Assembly (NCBI RefSeq): GCF_900108095.1
Contig: NZ_FNWL01000002.1
Coordinates: 912,748 to 976,747, forward strand
DNA: 64,000 nucleotides
DNA from: Natronorubrum sediminis
Lineage (GTDB): Archaea > Halobacteriota > Halobacteria > Halobacteriales > Natrialbaceae
Reading direction: 5' to 3'
The notes below the pieces were generated by a model, which did not search any database, was not told where the DNA came from, and worked only from the letters and a program-made list of their open reading frames with translations. This document shows, piece by piece, positions 1-9,040 of this stretch. The first letter of the stretch is position 1, and each line of letters begins with the position of its first letter. The translations under genes were made by a program, and so were the position numbers.

Positions 1-332
1 GTCCGGCCGAGGCCAGCGTTGCAGTGAATCGCGACGTTCTCACCTGCAGCCGTTTGCCGGCCGAGGATATCGACGGCGCGCTCGAGGCGCTCGAGATCGG
101 GGAGATGACGGTCTCGAATCGGAACGTGGGCGGTTTCGAATGCATCGTCGTACGCCGCCGGACACCCCCACCGACCCGCCTCGCGCTCGGAGAGCAAACA
201 GACGACGCCGGAGACGTCCCGAGTCCGGAGAATCTCGCGCCACTGCTCGAGGTCGCCCCCGAGGTGGCCGGGTCGACAGGCTCCAAAGAGCGGTTCGCCC
301 TCGACGATCCGACCGAAGTTCGCGCTCGTCAT
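1..332 (-). CDS. Protein-tyrosine / dual-specificity phosphatase-like protein (3' end outside window)
   Basis: The N-terminal 110 codons of a cysteine phosphatase start with ATG at 332 and run off the left edge. The signature loop HCNAGLGRT is visible at residues 103-111, giving a candidate nucleophile Cys104 and Arg110 of the CX5R motif. Upstream, a Gly/Cys-rich N-terminus (FGACRPGHLGG) and a segment ending SEREAGRWGCPAAYDDAF resemble small archaeal dual-specificity phosphatases. The family removes phosphate from Tyr/Ser/Thr or from small substrates; the substrate here is unknown. The rest of the phosphatase fold lies outside the window. The gene is transcribed toward the left edge and is separated from leuB by about 160 bp. 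Confidence 0.75.
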   Translation of the reverse strand, partial: MTSANFGRIVEGEPLFGACRPGHLGGDLEQWREILRTRDVSGVVCLLSEREAGRWGCPAAYDDAFETAHVPIRDRHLPDLERLERAVDILGRQTAAGENVAIHCNAGLGR

Positions 333-495
333 TGGTTGAAGTATCACCATAGAGACGACGCAGTGACTTCACTGTTGATACCTCCGAAACACCCTGCCCC
401 ACCCTCCCTACCCTGCTTGCTTTGCTATCCGTCGTGAGCGAGCGACGAGTCAGGAAAGAGAACCAATCCAACAGATCGAAACGCGAACCAACCGA

Positions 496-1479
496 CTACA
501 GTCGCTCGATGATCGCGCCCGTCACGTCGTCGGTCGACGCGTCGCCGCCGAGATCTGGCGTCCGCGGCCCCTCCTCGAGCGTCGCTTCGACGGCTTCGTG
601 AACCGCGTCGGCGTCCTCGTCGTAGCCCAGGAACTCGAGCATCATCGCGGCCGAGATGATCGTCGCGGCCGGGTTCGCGACGCCCTCGCCGGCGATGTCG
701 GGTGCAGTGCCGTGGACTGGTTCGAACAGGCCGCGCTCGGAGCCGACGTTCGCCGAGGGGAGCAAGCCGAGGCCACCGACGAGGCCGGCGGCGAGGTCCG
801 AGAGCACGTCGCCCGCGAGGTTCGGACAGGCGATCACGTCGAACTGTGCTGGGTCGAGACAGACGCGCGTCGCGAAGGCGTCCATCAGCACTTCGTCGGT
901 CTCGACGCTGTTCTCGTCGGCGACGGATTTGATGGTATCCCGGAACACGCCGTCCGTCTCTCGCATGACGTTCGCCTTGTGAACGATGGTGAAGCCGTCG
1001 TGGTCGTCGGACTCCGACACGTACTCGCAAGCGAACTCGCCGAGTTCCGCAGAGGCTGACTCGGTGACGACGCGCGTCAGCGTCGCGACGTCCTCGGTGA
1101 GTCGGTCTTCGTGACCCGCGTAGACGCCCTCAGTGTTCTCACGCAGGAAGACGAGATCCGTTTCGGGGCGGACGGCGTCGATCCCCGGATACGCCTTCGC
1201 CGGGCGAATGTTGACGAACGAGTCCACGGCATCCCGAAGCGGGAGGATGACGTCCGCAGCCGTTTCGCCAGCCGCACCAAATAGTGTCGCATCAGCCGAC
1301 GCCGCGAGGTCGTAGGTCTCCTGTGGCAGCGCTTCGCCGGTCTCTTCTTTCAACGCGTCGCCCGCGTCGGCCTCGACGAACTCGAAGTCGATCTCGAGTG
1401 CCTCGAGTACTTCGACGGCGGCTGGCGTGACTTCCTGCCCGATTCCGTCGCCCGGAATGACGGCGATTTCGTGAGTCAT
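496..1479 (-). CDS. leuB: 3-isopropylmalate dehydrogenase
   Basis: 327-residue isocitrate/isopropylmalate dehydrogenase family enzyme that oxidatively decarboxylates 3-isopropylmalate in leucine synthesis, using NAD in the cytoplasm. It opens with [14 protein letters not shown] and carries the family's [12 protein letters not shown] and [11 protein letters not shown] segments, then [15 protein letters not shown] near residue 230 with the metal-binding Asp residues, and [17 protein letters not shown] at 1479 is preferred over an in-frame TTG two codons upstream. It is the last gene of the leu/ilv block, separated from leuD by an EamA transporter gene, an unusual arrangement. Its length is normal for archaeal LeuB. 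A sister enzyme such as homoisocitrate dehydrogenase is unlikely given the context. Confidence 0.95.
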   Translation of the reverse strand: MTHEIAVIPGDGIGQEVTPAAVEVLEALEIDFEFVEADAGDALKEETGEALPQETYDLAASADATLFGAAGETAADVILPLRDAVDSFVNIRPAKAYPGIDAVRPETDLVFLRENTEGVYAGHEDRLTEDVATLTRVVTESASAELGEFACEYVSESDDHDGFTIVHKANVMRETDGVFRDTIKSVADENSVETDEVLMDAFATRVCLDPAQFDVIACPNLAGDVLSDLAAGLVGGLGLLPSANVGSERGLFEPVHGTAPDIAGEGVANPAATIISAAMMLEFLGYDEDADAVHEAVEATLEEGPRTPDLGGDASTDDVTGAIIERL

Positions 1480-1620
1480 GTGCAACCATCTCGCGGGGGT
1501 CGAAAAGAGGGTATCGATACCGCGATCCGAACTCGAGTGAAGAACCGCTCGACGTTCGGACGAGAAGAGACAAGCGCGCTATCGTGAGCGCTACCGAGGT
1601 GACTATCGACGACACGACGC

Positions 1621-2535
1621 TCAAGCGTATCCGTGGCCGCTCGCGAGTCCCATCGCCGCTGCGATCGCACGCCGCTTGAGCAGGACGAAGCCGACGGCGA
1701 CCAGCGCGAAGCCGCCGATCGTCAGCGCGCTGATCTCCTCGCCGAGCAAGACAACGCCGGCGACCGTCGCCACGATAGGCACCAGATAGCCGATCAGCGC
1801 CGCCTCGAACGCGCCGTAGGTCTCGAGGATCGAGAAATAGATCACGAATGCGACGGCGGTCGCGAAGACGCCTAGGTAGAGTAGTGCGCCGAGCGACGCC
1901 GCATCGAGCACGTCAGTGCTGGGGAACTCGCCTGCGCCCAAACTCACGACGTGGAGGACGACGGCACCGACGAGCATCGACCAGCCGACCAGCGGGAGCT
2001 GTGGCAGCGTCGGGCCGGCGCGCTGGATCAGGACGCCGCCGAGTGCGACGCTACAGACCTGTCCGACGACGAGCAGCCGCGCGGCCGTATCGCCCGCCAG
2101 CAGATTGCCGGGATCGGGCTGGACGATCAATCCGACGCCCAGAAAGCCGACTGCAGCGCCGGCGGCGCCGACTCCCGAGAGGCGTTCACCGAGCAACGGG
2201 ATCGCCCACAGCGCGGTGACGATCGGTACGAGCCCCTGTAGGATCGCGGCGACGCCGCTCGGAACGGTCTGCTGGCCGAGAAAGAGGAGTCCGTTGCCCG
2301 CGACGAGGAAGATTCCGCCGCCGACGATTGCCGCCAGATCGTTTCGCGCAGACGGCCACCAGTCCTCGACGCGAAAGACGGCCACGGTGAGCAACAACAC
2401 CGCTGCGATATCGTAGCGCACGGCGGCGAAGAGCAGCGGCGGGAGCGACTCGAGACCGACCGAAATCGCCGGGAAGGAGAGTCCCCAGAGAACGGCCAAC
2501 GACAGGAACAACGTGATATCAGCGTTCCGAGACAC
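1621..2535 (-). CDS. EamA/DMT-family membrane transporter
   Basis: 304-residue hydrophobic protein with about ten predicted membrane segments and the two-repeat layout of the EamA (drug/metabolite transporter) family. The first repeat begins TLFLSLAVLWGLSFPAISVG near residue 6; the second begins near residue 150 and ends with LGEEISALTIGGFALVAVG, the usual C-terminal repeat signature. A GTG at 2535 places the start just before the first membrane helix; the open frame continues further upstream but codes for a basic, non-membrane stretch and is not credible. It lies between leuD and leuB on the same strand, so it may be read with them. Members export amino acids or other metabolites, so export of a branched-chain amino acid is an attractive but untested idea. 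Confidence 0.85.
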   Translation of the reverse strand: MSRNADITLFLSLAVLWGLSFPAISVGLESLPPLLFAAVRYDIAAVLLLTVAVFRVEDWWPSARNDLAAIVGGGIFLVAGNGLLFLGQQTVPSGVAAILQGLVPIVTALWAIPLLGERLSGVGAAGAAVGFLGVGLIVQPDPGNLLAGDTAARLLVVGQVCSVALGGVLIQRAGPTLPQLPLVGWSMLVGAVVLHVVSLGAGEFPSTDVLDAASLGALLYLGVFATAVAFVIYFSILETYGAFEAALIGYLVPIVATVAGVVLLGEEISALTIGGFALVAVGFVLLKRRAIAAAMGLASGHGYA

Positions 2536-2761
2536 ACGCGCTATTTCGTCGGTCGGCCGAAATCGATGTCGGTGGGTGTCTCGTTCTGCCGGTTCCGGCG
2601 TGTTACCACAGATCGTGACGCTCGAGACGCTCTCGCTCGAGTGAACTGGAGACAGTCTCGAGCAGGTGCACACCACCTCGAGGCGTCTCGAGCGGACGAC
2701 AACAGCGGTGAAAAGGAAAGTATGAACGAACTCGAGCGCGTATCGAGTCCGTCGCTCGAAT

Positions 2762-3403
2762 CTATTCGGCTTCCGGGATCGCGTCGTCGGTGACGTACGG
2801 CAACTCCCGTGCCTTCTCGCGGACCGCACCGGCGTTGGACTTCATCAGCGCCGTTGTATCCCAGACGCCCTCGACGAGGGCCTTGCGCTGGGCGTCGTCG
2901 ACGGTGACGTCGATCGTCTCTTCGCCATAGGTGACCTCCTCGGCCTCCACGTCGATATCGATCTCACCGTCGGGATTCGCATCGACCCACGCCTGAAGTT
3001 CCTCGATCGTTTCGCTGTCTGCGGTTACGGTCGGAATGCCGAGTGCCAGACAGTTGCCCGCGAAAATCTCGGCGAAGCTCTCGCCGATGATTGCGTCGAT
3101 TCCCCAGCGCATCAGGGCCTGGGGAGCGTGCTCTCTCGAGGAGCCACAGCCGAAGTTCGAGTTCACGACCATCACCGAGGAGTCCTGATACCGCTCTTCG
3201 TTGAATGGGTGGTCTTTCTGGTTGTCGTCGTCGTCGAACCGGACGTCGAAGAACGCGAACTCGCCGAGTCCGTCGAACGTGACGACCTTCATGAACCGCG
3301 CGGGGATGATCTGGTCGGTGTCGATGTCGTTGCCCCGAATCGGGACGCCCGGGCCGGAGACGGCCTCGACTTCCGGAATGTCGACCTCGTCAGTTCCAGT
3401 CAT
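2762..3403 (-). CDS. leuD: 3-isopropylmalate dehydratase small subunit
   Basis: 213 residues, the swivel-domain partner of LeuC. Together they isomerise 2-isopropylmalate to 3-isopropylmalate. Recognisable segments are [16 protein letters not shown] near residues 25-40, the substrate-loop motif [12 protein letters not shown] near residues 88-99, and the [12 protein letters not shown] strand near residue 118. The ATG at 3403 overlaps the leuC stop by four bases, so the two subunits are very likely translationally coupled. The C-terminus is somewhat extended and acidic, as in other halophiles. Confusion with homoaconitase small subunits is possible in principle, but the adjacent leuC and ilv genes favour leucine synthesis. 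Confidence 0.95.
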   Translation of the reverse strand: MTGTDEVDIPEVEAVSGPGVPIRGNDIDTDQIIPARFMKVVTFDGLGEFAFFDVRFDDDDNQKDHPFNEERYQDSSVMVVNSNFGCGSSREHAPQALMRWGIDAIIGESFAEIFAGNCLALGIPTVTADSETIEELQAWVDANPDGEIDIDVEAEEVTYGEETIDVTVDDAQRKALVEGVWDTTALMKSNAGAVREKARELPYVTDDAIPEAE

Positions 3404-4821
3404 GCCGTCTGCACCCCCTTCAAGTCGCGCACGTCAGAGACTTCCCCGTTGATCGCCGCCGCGGCGACCATTCGCGGGTTCATCAAGACGGTGCGTCCGT
3501 CCTTGCTGCCCTGCCGGCCGACGAAGTTGCGATTCGAGGAGGAGGCACAGGCCTCGTCGCCCTCGAGTTGGTCTTCGTTCATACCCAGACACATCGAACA
3601 GCCGGCGTTTCGCCACTCGAAGCCGGCCTCCTCGAAGGTGTCCTTCAGCCCCTCCTTCTCGGCGGTCTCCTGGACGCGCTGGCTGCCGGGGACGACCAGC
3701 GCGCGGACGTCGTCGTCGACCTGGCGACCCTCGACGATTTCGGCTGCGCGGCGCAGGTCGGGCAGGCGAGCGTTCGTACAGGAACCGAGGAAGGCGACGT
3801 CGATGTCGTAGCCCGCCATCGTTTCGCCGGGTTCGACGCGCATGTGTTCCTGTGCGCGTTCGGCCGTGGCCTCCTTGTCCGCGGGCAAGTCCTCGGGCGC
3901 TGGAATCGGGTCCGTGATACCGATTCCCTGGCCGGGTGTCGTCCCCCAGGTGACGACCGGCTCGAGTTCGTCCGCGTCGATGTGGACGACGTCGTCGTAG
4001 TCGGCGTCCTCGTCGCTCGCGATCGACTCCCAGTAGGGTTTGAGTTCCTCGAACTCCTCGGGGTTCTCCTGGAAATAGTCGGTCTCTTCGAGCCACTCGT
4101 AGGTGGTCTCGTCGGGGTTGACGTAGCCCGCGCGTGCACCGCCTTCGATCGACATGTTACAGATCGACATCCGTCCCTCCATCCCGAGGTTCTCGATCGC
4201 CTCGCCGGCGTACTCGTAGACGTAGCCGACGCCGCCTTCGGTGCCCAGTCGGCTGATGATCTCGAGGATGACGTCCTTCGCCTCGACGCCGTCGCCGAGT
4301 TCGCCGTCGATCTGGATCTTGCGGACCTTCTGCTTCTCGAAGGCGAGGGTGCCCGTCGCGAGCACGTCCCGAATCTGGCTGGTCCCGATCCCGAACGCGA
4401 GCGCGCCGAACGCGCCGTGCGTCGAGGTGTGGCTGTCGCCACAGACGATCGTTTTGCCGGGTTGGGTTAGGCCCTGCTCCGGACCGACAACGTGGACGAT
4501 CCCCTGATCGCCGCTGTTCGGGTCCGAGAACTCGATGCCGGCCTCGCGGACGTTCTCCTCGAGTTCGCTCATCATCTCTTCGGCCGCGTCCTCTTCGTAG
4601 GGACGAGACTGATCGGCTGTCGGAATAATGTGGTCGACCGTCGCGTGGGTGAGTTCCGGGTAGGCGACCTCGAGGTCGCGCTCGCGGAGCATCCCGAACG
4701 CCTGCGGACTCGTAACCTCGTGGATGAGGTGCAAGCCGACGAACAGCTGGTCCTGTCCGGTCGGCAGCGTCGTTACCTTGTGGTGATCCCAGACCTTGTC
4801 GTACAGTGTTCCGTCGCTCAT
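3400..4821 (-). CDS. leuC: 3-isopropylmalate dehydratase large subunit
   Basis: 473-residue aconitase-family subunit that carries the [4Fe-4S] cluster. The cluster ligands are visible in FLGSCTNAR near residue 345 and in [12 protein letters not shown] near residue 408. The N-terminus begins [14 protein letters not shown], typical of Leu[22 protein letters not shown] near residue 130 and the C-terminal [18 protein letters not shown] loop match the family. It overlaps leuD by four bases downstream and overlaps the preceding small acidic ORF by four bases upstream, so three consecutive genes are coupled. The cytoplasmic enzyme works in leucine synthesis. Confidence 0.96.
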   Translation of the reverse strand: MSDGTLYDKVWDHHKVTTLPTGQDQLFVGLHLIHEVTSPQAFGMLRERDLEVAYPELTHATVDHIIPTADQSRPYEEDAAEEMMSELEENVREAGIEFSDPNSGDQGIVHVVGPEQGLTQPGKTIVCGDSHTSTHGAFGALAFGIGTSQIRDVLATGTLAFEKQKVRKIQIDGELGDGVEAKDVILEIISRLGTEGGVGYVYEYAGEAIENLGMEGRMSICNMSIEGGARAGYVNPDETTYEWLEETDYFQENPEEFEELKPYWESIASDEDADYDDVVHIDADELEPVVTWGTTPGQGIGITDPIPAPEDLPADKEATAERAQEHMRVEPGETMAGYDIDVAFLGSCTNARLPDLRRAAEIVEGRQVDDDVRALVVPGSQRVQETAEKEGLKDTFEEAGFEWRNAGCSMCLGMNEDQLEGDEACASSSNRNFVGRQGSKDGRTVLMNPRMVAAAAINGEVSDVRDLKGVQTA

Positions 4822-5096
4822 TCCTCGTCCTCTACGGTTGGGTTGCGCCCACGCTCGAAGACGCGATTCGCGTCGTCGGCGTGTTGGGGCGGCGTATGTG
4901 TTACGTCTTTCATCGTCTGTTCGTGCTCGTCCGCTGTCTCTTCTTCGTCGGTCGAATCCGACGGCGTCGCAGCCGGTTCGCCACCATCTGCAGCGACGAT
5001 CGGTCCTCGGCTGAACAGTTGGCCGGCCGTCTTCCCCGTATAGGGATTCGTGTGGCTGACGTCGGCCATCGCATCCGTGTGCTCGTTCTGGCTCAT
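4818..5096 (-). CDS. Small acidic protein of the ilvC-leuC junction, function unknown
   Basis: 92 residues, strongly acidic and low in complexity in the middle (a run rich in Asp, Glu and Ser around residues 45-60). It has no membrane segment and no motif I can assign. The ends look more constrained: an N-terminal [18 protein letters not shown] block and a C-terminal [16 protein letters not shown] block, the latter resembling short conserved tags. Its stop overlaps the leuC start by four bases and its start follows ilvC by about 40 bases, so it belongs to the operon. A similar small ORF sits in this place in other haloarchaeal ilv-leu operons as far as I recall. Its job is unknown; it may be structural or regulatory for the dehydratase. 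Confidence 0.75.
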   Translation of the reverse strand: MSQNEHTDAMADVSHTNPYTGKTAGQLFSRGPIVAADGGEPAATPSDSTDEEETADEHEQTMKDVTHTPPQHADDANRVFERGRNPTVEDEE

Positions 5097-5138
5097 GTTA
5101 TTGTCGTCTCCTGATCTTGTAACGCAGTTCTCGAGTCC

Positions 5139-6194
5139 CTAGTCGTCCGCCTGCACGCGAACGGACTCGTCTTCGTCGTCCGTTTCAGTGTCTTCATCGG
5201 CCCACGCGAACAGATCGCGCAGTCGCTCGCCGACTTCTTCGATCTCGTGGTCCTTCTCGGCCTGGTTGAGTTGCGTGTAGACCGGTCGGTTCGCCTGGTT
5301 CTCGGCAATCCACTCGGTAGCGAACTCACCGTTTTGGACCTGCTCGAGGACTTCTTCCATGTTCTCTCGAGCGTGATCGTCGATGACGGCATCGCCGCGG
5401 GTGAGCCCACCGTACTCCGCGGTGTCGGAGACCGAATCCCACATCGCGCCGAGGCCGCCTTCGTACATCAGGTCGACGATGAGCTTCATCTCGTTCATGC
5501 ACTCGAAGTAGGCCATCTCCTCGCTGTAGCCGGCGTCGACCAGCGTCTCGTAGCCGACCTTGATCAGTTCGGCGATGCCGCCACAGAGAACGGCCTGCTC
5601 GCCGAAGAGGTCCGTCTCAGTTTCCTCGCGGAACGTCGTTTCGACGACGCCCGCACGGGCACAGCCAATTCCTTTCGCGTAGGCCAGTGCCCGTTCCGTC
5701 GCGTTTCCGGTCGCGTCCTGATAGACCGCGAGCAGTCCCGGCGTCCCCTCGCCGTTCTCGTAGTTCCGGCGGACGAGGTGGCCCGGCGACTTCGGCGCGA
5801 TCATCGTCACGTCGATGTCTTCGTCGGGCTGAATCTGGTTGTAGTGGATGTTGAACCCGTGTGCGAACTGGAGCGTGTCGCCGGACTCGAGTTCGTCCTG
5901 AATCTGTTCGTAGACGTGAGGCTGGACCGTGTCAGGAACGAGCATCGAAACCACGCTCGCTCGCGAAGCCGCCTCGACCGGCGTCACGACCTCGAGGCCG
6001 TCCGCTTCAGCGGCCGAGCGCGAAGAGGAGTCCTCGCGCAGGCCGACGACCACGTCGATACCGCTCTCGTGAAGGTTGAGTGCGTGTGCGTGTCCCTGGC
6101 TGCCGTATCCCAGCACGGCCACGGTCTCGTCGTCGAGCGTCGATACGTCTGCGTCGTCGTCGTAGTAGATGTCGGTGGTGAATTCGTCAGTCAT
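5139..6194 (-). CDS. ilvC: Ketol-acid reductoisomerase
   Basis: 351 residues, class I enzyme. It isomerises and reduces acetolactate or acetohydroxybutyrate in valine, leucine and isoleucine synthesis, using NADPH and Mg2+. The Rossmann motif [16 protein letters not shown] is near residues 26-41. The metal-binding C-terminal knotted domain shows the conserved [14 protein letters not shown] segment near residue 195 and [19 protein letters not shown] near residue 230. The C-terminus has a long acidic tail, a common halophilic feature. It follows ilvN with an eight-base overlap, which fits co-translation with the acetolactate synthase subunits. Confidence 0.96.
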   Translation of the reverse strand: MTDEFTTDIYYDDDADVSTLDDETVAVLGYGSQGHAHALNLHESGIDVVVGLREDSSSRSAAEADGLEVVTPVEAASRASVVSMLVPDTVQPHVYEQIQDELESGDTLQFAHGFNIHYNQIQPDEDIDVTMIAPKSPGHLVRRNYENGEGTPGLLAVYQDATGNATERALAYAKGIGCARAGVVETTFREETETDLFGEQAVLCGGIAELIKVGYETLVDAGYSEEMAYFECMNEMKLIVDLMYEGGLGAMWDSVSDTAEYGGLTRGDAVIDDHARENMEEVLEQVQNGEFATEWIAENQANRPVYTQLNQAEKDHEIEEVGERLRDLFAWADEDTETDDEDESVRVQADD

Positions 6195-6855
6195 CAGTTT
6201 GTGGTTGTGTGTTCGGTTGTTGGTTCGCCTCGTCGGCGGTCAATACCGTCGAACTGGCCGCAGCCGTGTCGTCCGTGCCCCGTGCCAACGCCGTCATCCC
6301 CGTCCGAGAAATCTCGCGGATTCCAAATTGGGTGAACGTCTCGATCGCCGCGTCGATCTTCTGGCGCGCACCCGTCACCTCGAACGTGGCTGATTCGGGA
6401 CTCGAGTCGACCGTCTTCGCGCCGTACATATCTGCGACGGCGGCGACCTGATCCGGACGCTCGGCGTTGACCTTGATCAACGCGAGTTCCCGGCGCATCG
6501 CGTCGGGCTCGAGTTCGCGCACGGCGATCACCGGCACGAGCTTTCGCAGCTGTTTTTTGATCTGATCGATACCGGGATCGGGCTCCTCGACGACGACCGT
6601 GATTCGAGCACGGTTCTCGTCTTCATCCTCAGTGGGCCCGACGGTCAGACTCTCGATGTTGAACTGCCGCCTCGAGAACAATCCCGAGACGTCGGAAAGC
6701 ACGCCGGGCTCGTGTTCGACCAGCGCCGAGATGACGGTGCGTCGGGGCTCGCGTTTGGCCTCGACTTCGGGGTCGATACGAATGCCCTGTTTGTTCCGCC
6801 GGCCGGCCGGTGTCGGTCGTTCCTCCGGGGTCGGGCCGTCGAGACCCCGTTTCAT
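6187..6855 (-). CDS. ilvN: Acetolactate synthase small (regulatory) subunit
   Basis: 222 residues. The ACT domain starts near residue 40 with [23 protein letters not shown] and continues with [11 protein letters not shown], the classic IlvN/IlvH signature for feedback control of IlvB by valine. A second conserved region ([17 protein letters not shown] near residue 115) matches the C-terminal domain of the family. The open frame extends far upstream in a region that is ilvB in another frame, so the ATG at 6855, which overlaps the ilvB stop by four bases, is chosen. The C-terminal 35 residues are low in complexity. It sits between ilvB and ilvC in one operon. Confidence 0.94.
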   Translation of the reverse strand: MKRGLDGPTPEERPTPAGRRNKQGIRIDPEVEAKREPRRTVISALVEHEPGVLSDVSGLFSRRQFNIESLTVGPTEDEDENRARITVVVEEPDPGIDQIKKQLRKLVPVIAVRELEPDAMRRELALIKVNAERPDQVAAVADMYGAKTVDSSPESATFEVTGARQKIDAAIETFTQFGIREISRTGMTALARGTDDTAAASSTVLTADEANQQPNTQPQTDD

Positions 6856-8678
6856 AGTTGGTCCTCCGTCAGCGCGAACTGACCGTTGTCCCCGCCGGCC
6901 GGAACCATCGGGTAGACGTTCGCCTGCGGATCGATGTGGACGTCGATCACGGACGGACCGTCGTACGCGATGGCCTCCTCGATCGTGTCGGCGACTTCGT
7001 CGTAGTCGTCGATTCGGAAGCCGGCCGCGCCGAACGCTTCGGCGAGTTTGTCGAACTCGGGCATCCAGTTGTAGTTCGACGCGGAGTGACGGCCCTCGAA
7101 GAAGGCGTCTTGCCACTGTCGAACCATCCCGATGTACTCGTTGTTGAGCACGGCGACCGTAATGTCGAGGTTCTCGCGAACGGCCACGGAGAGCCCCTGC
7201 ATCGTCATCAGGAACGAGCCGTCGCCGTCGATACAGACGACCGTCTGCTCGTCGTCGGCTGCGAGTCGCGCGCCGATGGCGGCTGGCAGTCCGTACCCCA
7301 TCGTCCCGAGACCGTGACTCGAGACCCACGTTCGAGGCTCGGTGTAGGTCCAGTACTGGCAGGCCCACATCTGGTGTTGACCGACGCCGGTGGTGACGAT
7401 GGTGTCGTCGTCGGTGGCCTCGTCTAACGCTTCGACGACGAACTCCGGTTGAACCGGTTCGTCCTCGGGTGCGTCGTAGGCCATCGAGTAGTCGGATTTC
7501 CACTGCTGACACTGTGCGCGCCACTTTTTGGCCTGTGGTGAGGCCTGGACGGCGTCGGCCAGTTGCTCGACGACGGTTTCTGCGTCCCCGATCAGCGGAT
7601 AATCCGCGTGGATGTTCTTCGAAATCTCCGCGGGATCGATGTCGACGTGGATGATCTCCGCGTCGGGCGCGAACGTGTCGATGCCGCCGGTCAAGCGGTC
7701 GTCGAATCGGGTTCCGATCGCCAGCATGGTGTCACAGTGCGTAATCGCCATGTTGGCGTAGCCGGTGCCGTGCATGCCGGCCATCTCCATCGAGAGTTCG
7801 TGATCCTCGGGGAACGCCCCGATTCCGGGCATCGTCGTGACGACTGGAATCTCGTGTTCGATCGCGAACTCGCGACAGACCTCGCTGGCCTCGCCCTTGA
7901 TGACGCCGCCGCCCAGAAGCATCACGGGTCGGTTCGCGGACTCGAGGCGGTCTGCTGCGGCCTCGACGATGGCCGAATCCGCGTTCGTCTGGACCTCGTA
8001 GGTGTCGGGCGTCTTCGGCGCATCGGGTTCGCGGTCAGTCTCGGCTTTCGTGACGTCCTTGGGCAGGTCGACCAGCGTCGGCCCGGGTCGTCCTTCGCGG
8101 GCGAGCGCGAACGCCTCGCTCACGTCGCTCCCGACGAGATCCGGATCCGACGAGAACGTGTTGTCCTTCGTGACCGGCGTCGTGACGCCCGTCGTGTCGG
8201 TCTCCTGGAACGCGTCGTTACCGACGAACTCCGTCGGAACCTGTCCCGTCAGCGCGAGCATCGGATCCGAGTCCATATCGGCGTCCGCGATGCCCGTCAC
8301 GAGGTTCGTCGCGCCGGGCCCAGAGGTGGCCAGACAGACGCCCGGCTCGCCCGAGACGATACCGTAAGCGTCGGCCGCGTGCGAGGCTCCCTGTTCGTGG
8401 GCCATCGTCACGTGGTAGATGTCCGAATCGTACAGGGCGTCGTAGACGGGCATGATCGCACCACCTTGCACGCCGAAAGCGTACTCGACGCCCGCGTTCT
8501 CGAGGGCGCGAACGACCGCCTGCGCCCCGGTCGTCACGGGTTCGGGCGTCGTCTCCGCAGCCGCTTCGGCGTCGGAGTCGGCCTCCTCGGGTGGTTCCGT
8601 CTGTGTCCCTTCAGTGGGGTGATCGTCGGACTGTGCTTCCGTCTCTGCTGGGGGTATTTTGGTTGCTCGTTCGCTCAT
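6852..8678 (-). CDS. ilvB: Acetolactate synthase large (catalytic) subunit
   Basis: 608-residue thiamine-diphosphate enzyme. It joins two pyruvates, or pyruvate and 2-oxobutyrate, in the first common step of branched-chain amino-acid synthesis. The first 50 residues are an acidic low-complexity extension. The catalytic core starts at GAQAVVRALENAGVEYAFG; AHEQGASHAADAYG holds the activating Glu near residue 94; SGPGATNLVTGIADA follows. The ThDP/Mg motif runs from GDGSFLMTMQ to the NNEY near residue 515. A strong Shine-Dalgarno GGAGGT precedes the ATG at 8678. The gene is preceded by a structured leader of about 360 bp that separates it from leuA. Confidence 0.96.
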   Translation of the reverse strand: MSERATKIPPAETEAQSDDHPTEGTQTEPPEEADSDAEAAAETTPEPVTTGAQAVVRALENAGVEYAFGVQGGAIMPVYDALYDSDIYHVTMAHEQGASHAADAYGIVSGEPGVCLATSGPGATNLVTGIADADMDSDPMLALTGQVPTEFVGNDAFQETDTTGVTTPVTKDNTFSSDPDLVGSDVSEAFALAREGRPGPTLVDLPKDVTKAETDREPDAPKTPDTYEVQTNADSAIVEAAADRLESANRPVMLLGGGVIKGEASEVCREFAIEHEIPVVTTMPGIGAFPEDHELSMEMAGMHGTGYANMAITHCDTMLAIGTRFDDRLTGGIDTFAPDAEIIHVDIDPAEISKNIHADYPLIGDAETVVEQLADAVQASPQAKKWRAQCQQWKSDYSMAYDAPEDEPVQPEFVVEALDEATDDDTIVTTGVGQHQMWACQYWTYTEPRTWVSSHGLGTMGYGLPAAIGARLAADDEQTVVCIDGDGSFLMTMQGLSVAVRENLDITVAVLNNEYIGMVRQWQDAFFEGRHSASNYNWMPEFDKLAEAFGAAGFRIDDYDEVADTIEEAIAYDGPSVIDVHIDPQANVYPMVPAGGDNGQFALTEDQL

Positions 8679-9040
8679 CGATTACCTCCCGCCGCGGTGG
8701 AGGGGCCCACCGATCGTGCGTTCGGTGTCTGCTCTGCTGTCATCTGTTGTGTTGCGTGTCGCTGTGAATCCGATGCGACCAATTCCGAACCGAATCGACG
8801 AGGTACTAGAATAGGGGCAGAGTCGCCCCTACAATACGAATCGGGGCGTGCACACTCTCCGCGTCTGCGTGCGGATGAACCGAATCGAGTGTGCCAACCG
8901 TCATTATTGATACTGTAGCTCGCTCGAGGAACATAATGCTTGCGAGTCGAGCGACGCCGCCCGTAGTTGTGACTCGCTTCGCGTCCGCTTGAGCGCCACA
9001 GCAGAGGCTCGCGGCCGGTAGCAAACGTAGTGGACATGCC
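8679..9040 (-). promoter_or_regulatory. leuA-ilvB intergenic leader with hairpin
   Basis: This 362-base gap separates leuA from ilvB. Read on the minus strand, an AT-rich element AGTATCAATAATG at 8903-8915 could be a promoter. Further down is a perfect hairpin at 8812-8831 with arms TAGGGGC and GCCCCTA and a six-base loop. A 22-codon mini-ORF (8743-8675, starting MTAEQTPNAR) ends by overlapping the ilvB ATG by four bases; its last codons carry the GGAGGT ribosome-binding site for ilvB. The mini-ORF has only one branched-chain residue (a single Val), so classical attenuation by a leucine- or valine-rich leader is not supported. A role as an internal promoter or RNA processing site is inference. 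Confidence 0.45.
8812..8831 (-). terminator. Perfect 7-bp hairpin upstream of ilvB (attenuator/terminator-like)
   Basis: Arms TAGGGGC and GCCCCTA flank loop GACTCT (minus-strand sense). Only a short pyrimidine-rich stretch (TTCTAG) follows, so it is a weak match to an archaeal oligo-U terminator. Its position about 135 bases before ilvB and after leuA suggests it may separate the two transcripts. Confidence 0.4.

Noticed and set aside
6856-7524. N-terminal extension of IlvN through the ilvB coding region
   Set aside because: The extension is ilvB read in another phase; the ACT protein begins at the ATG overlapping the ilvB stop.
8675-9037. 120-codon frame filling the leuA-ilvB gap as one protein
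   Set aside because: Composition is atypical (Arg/Ser/Gly-rich, no hydrophobic core) and it crosses a likely promoter and hairpin. Only its last 22 codons are kept as a possible mini-ORF.
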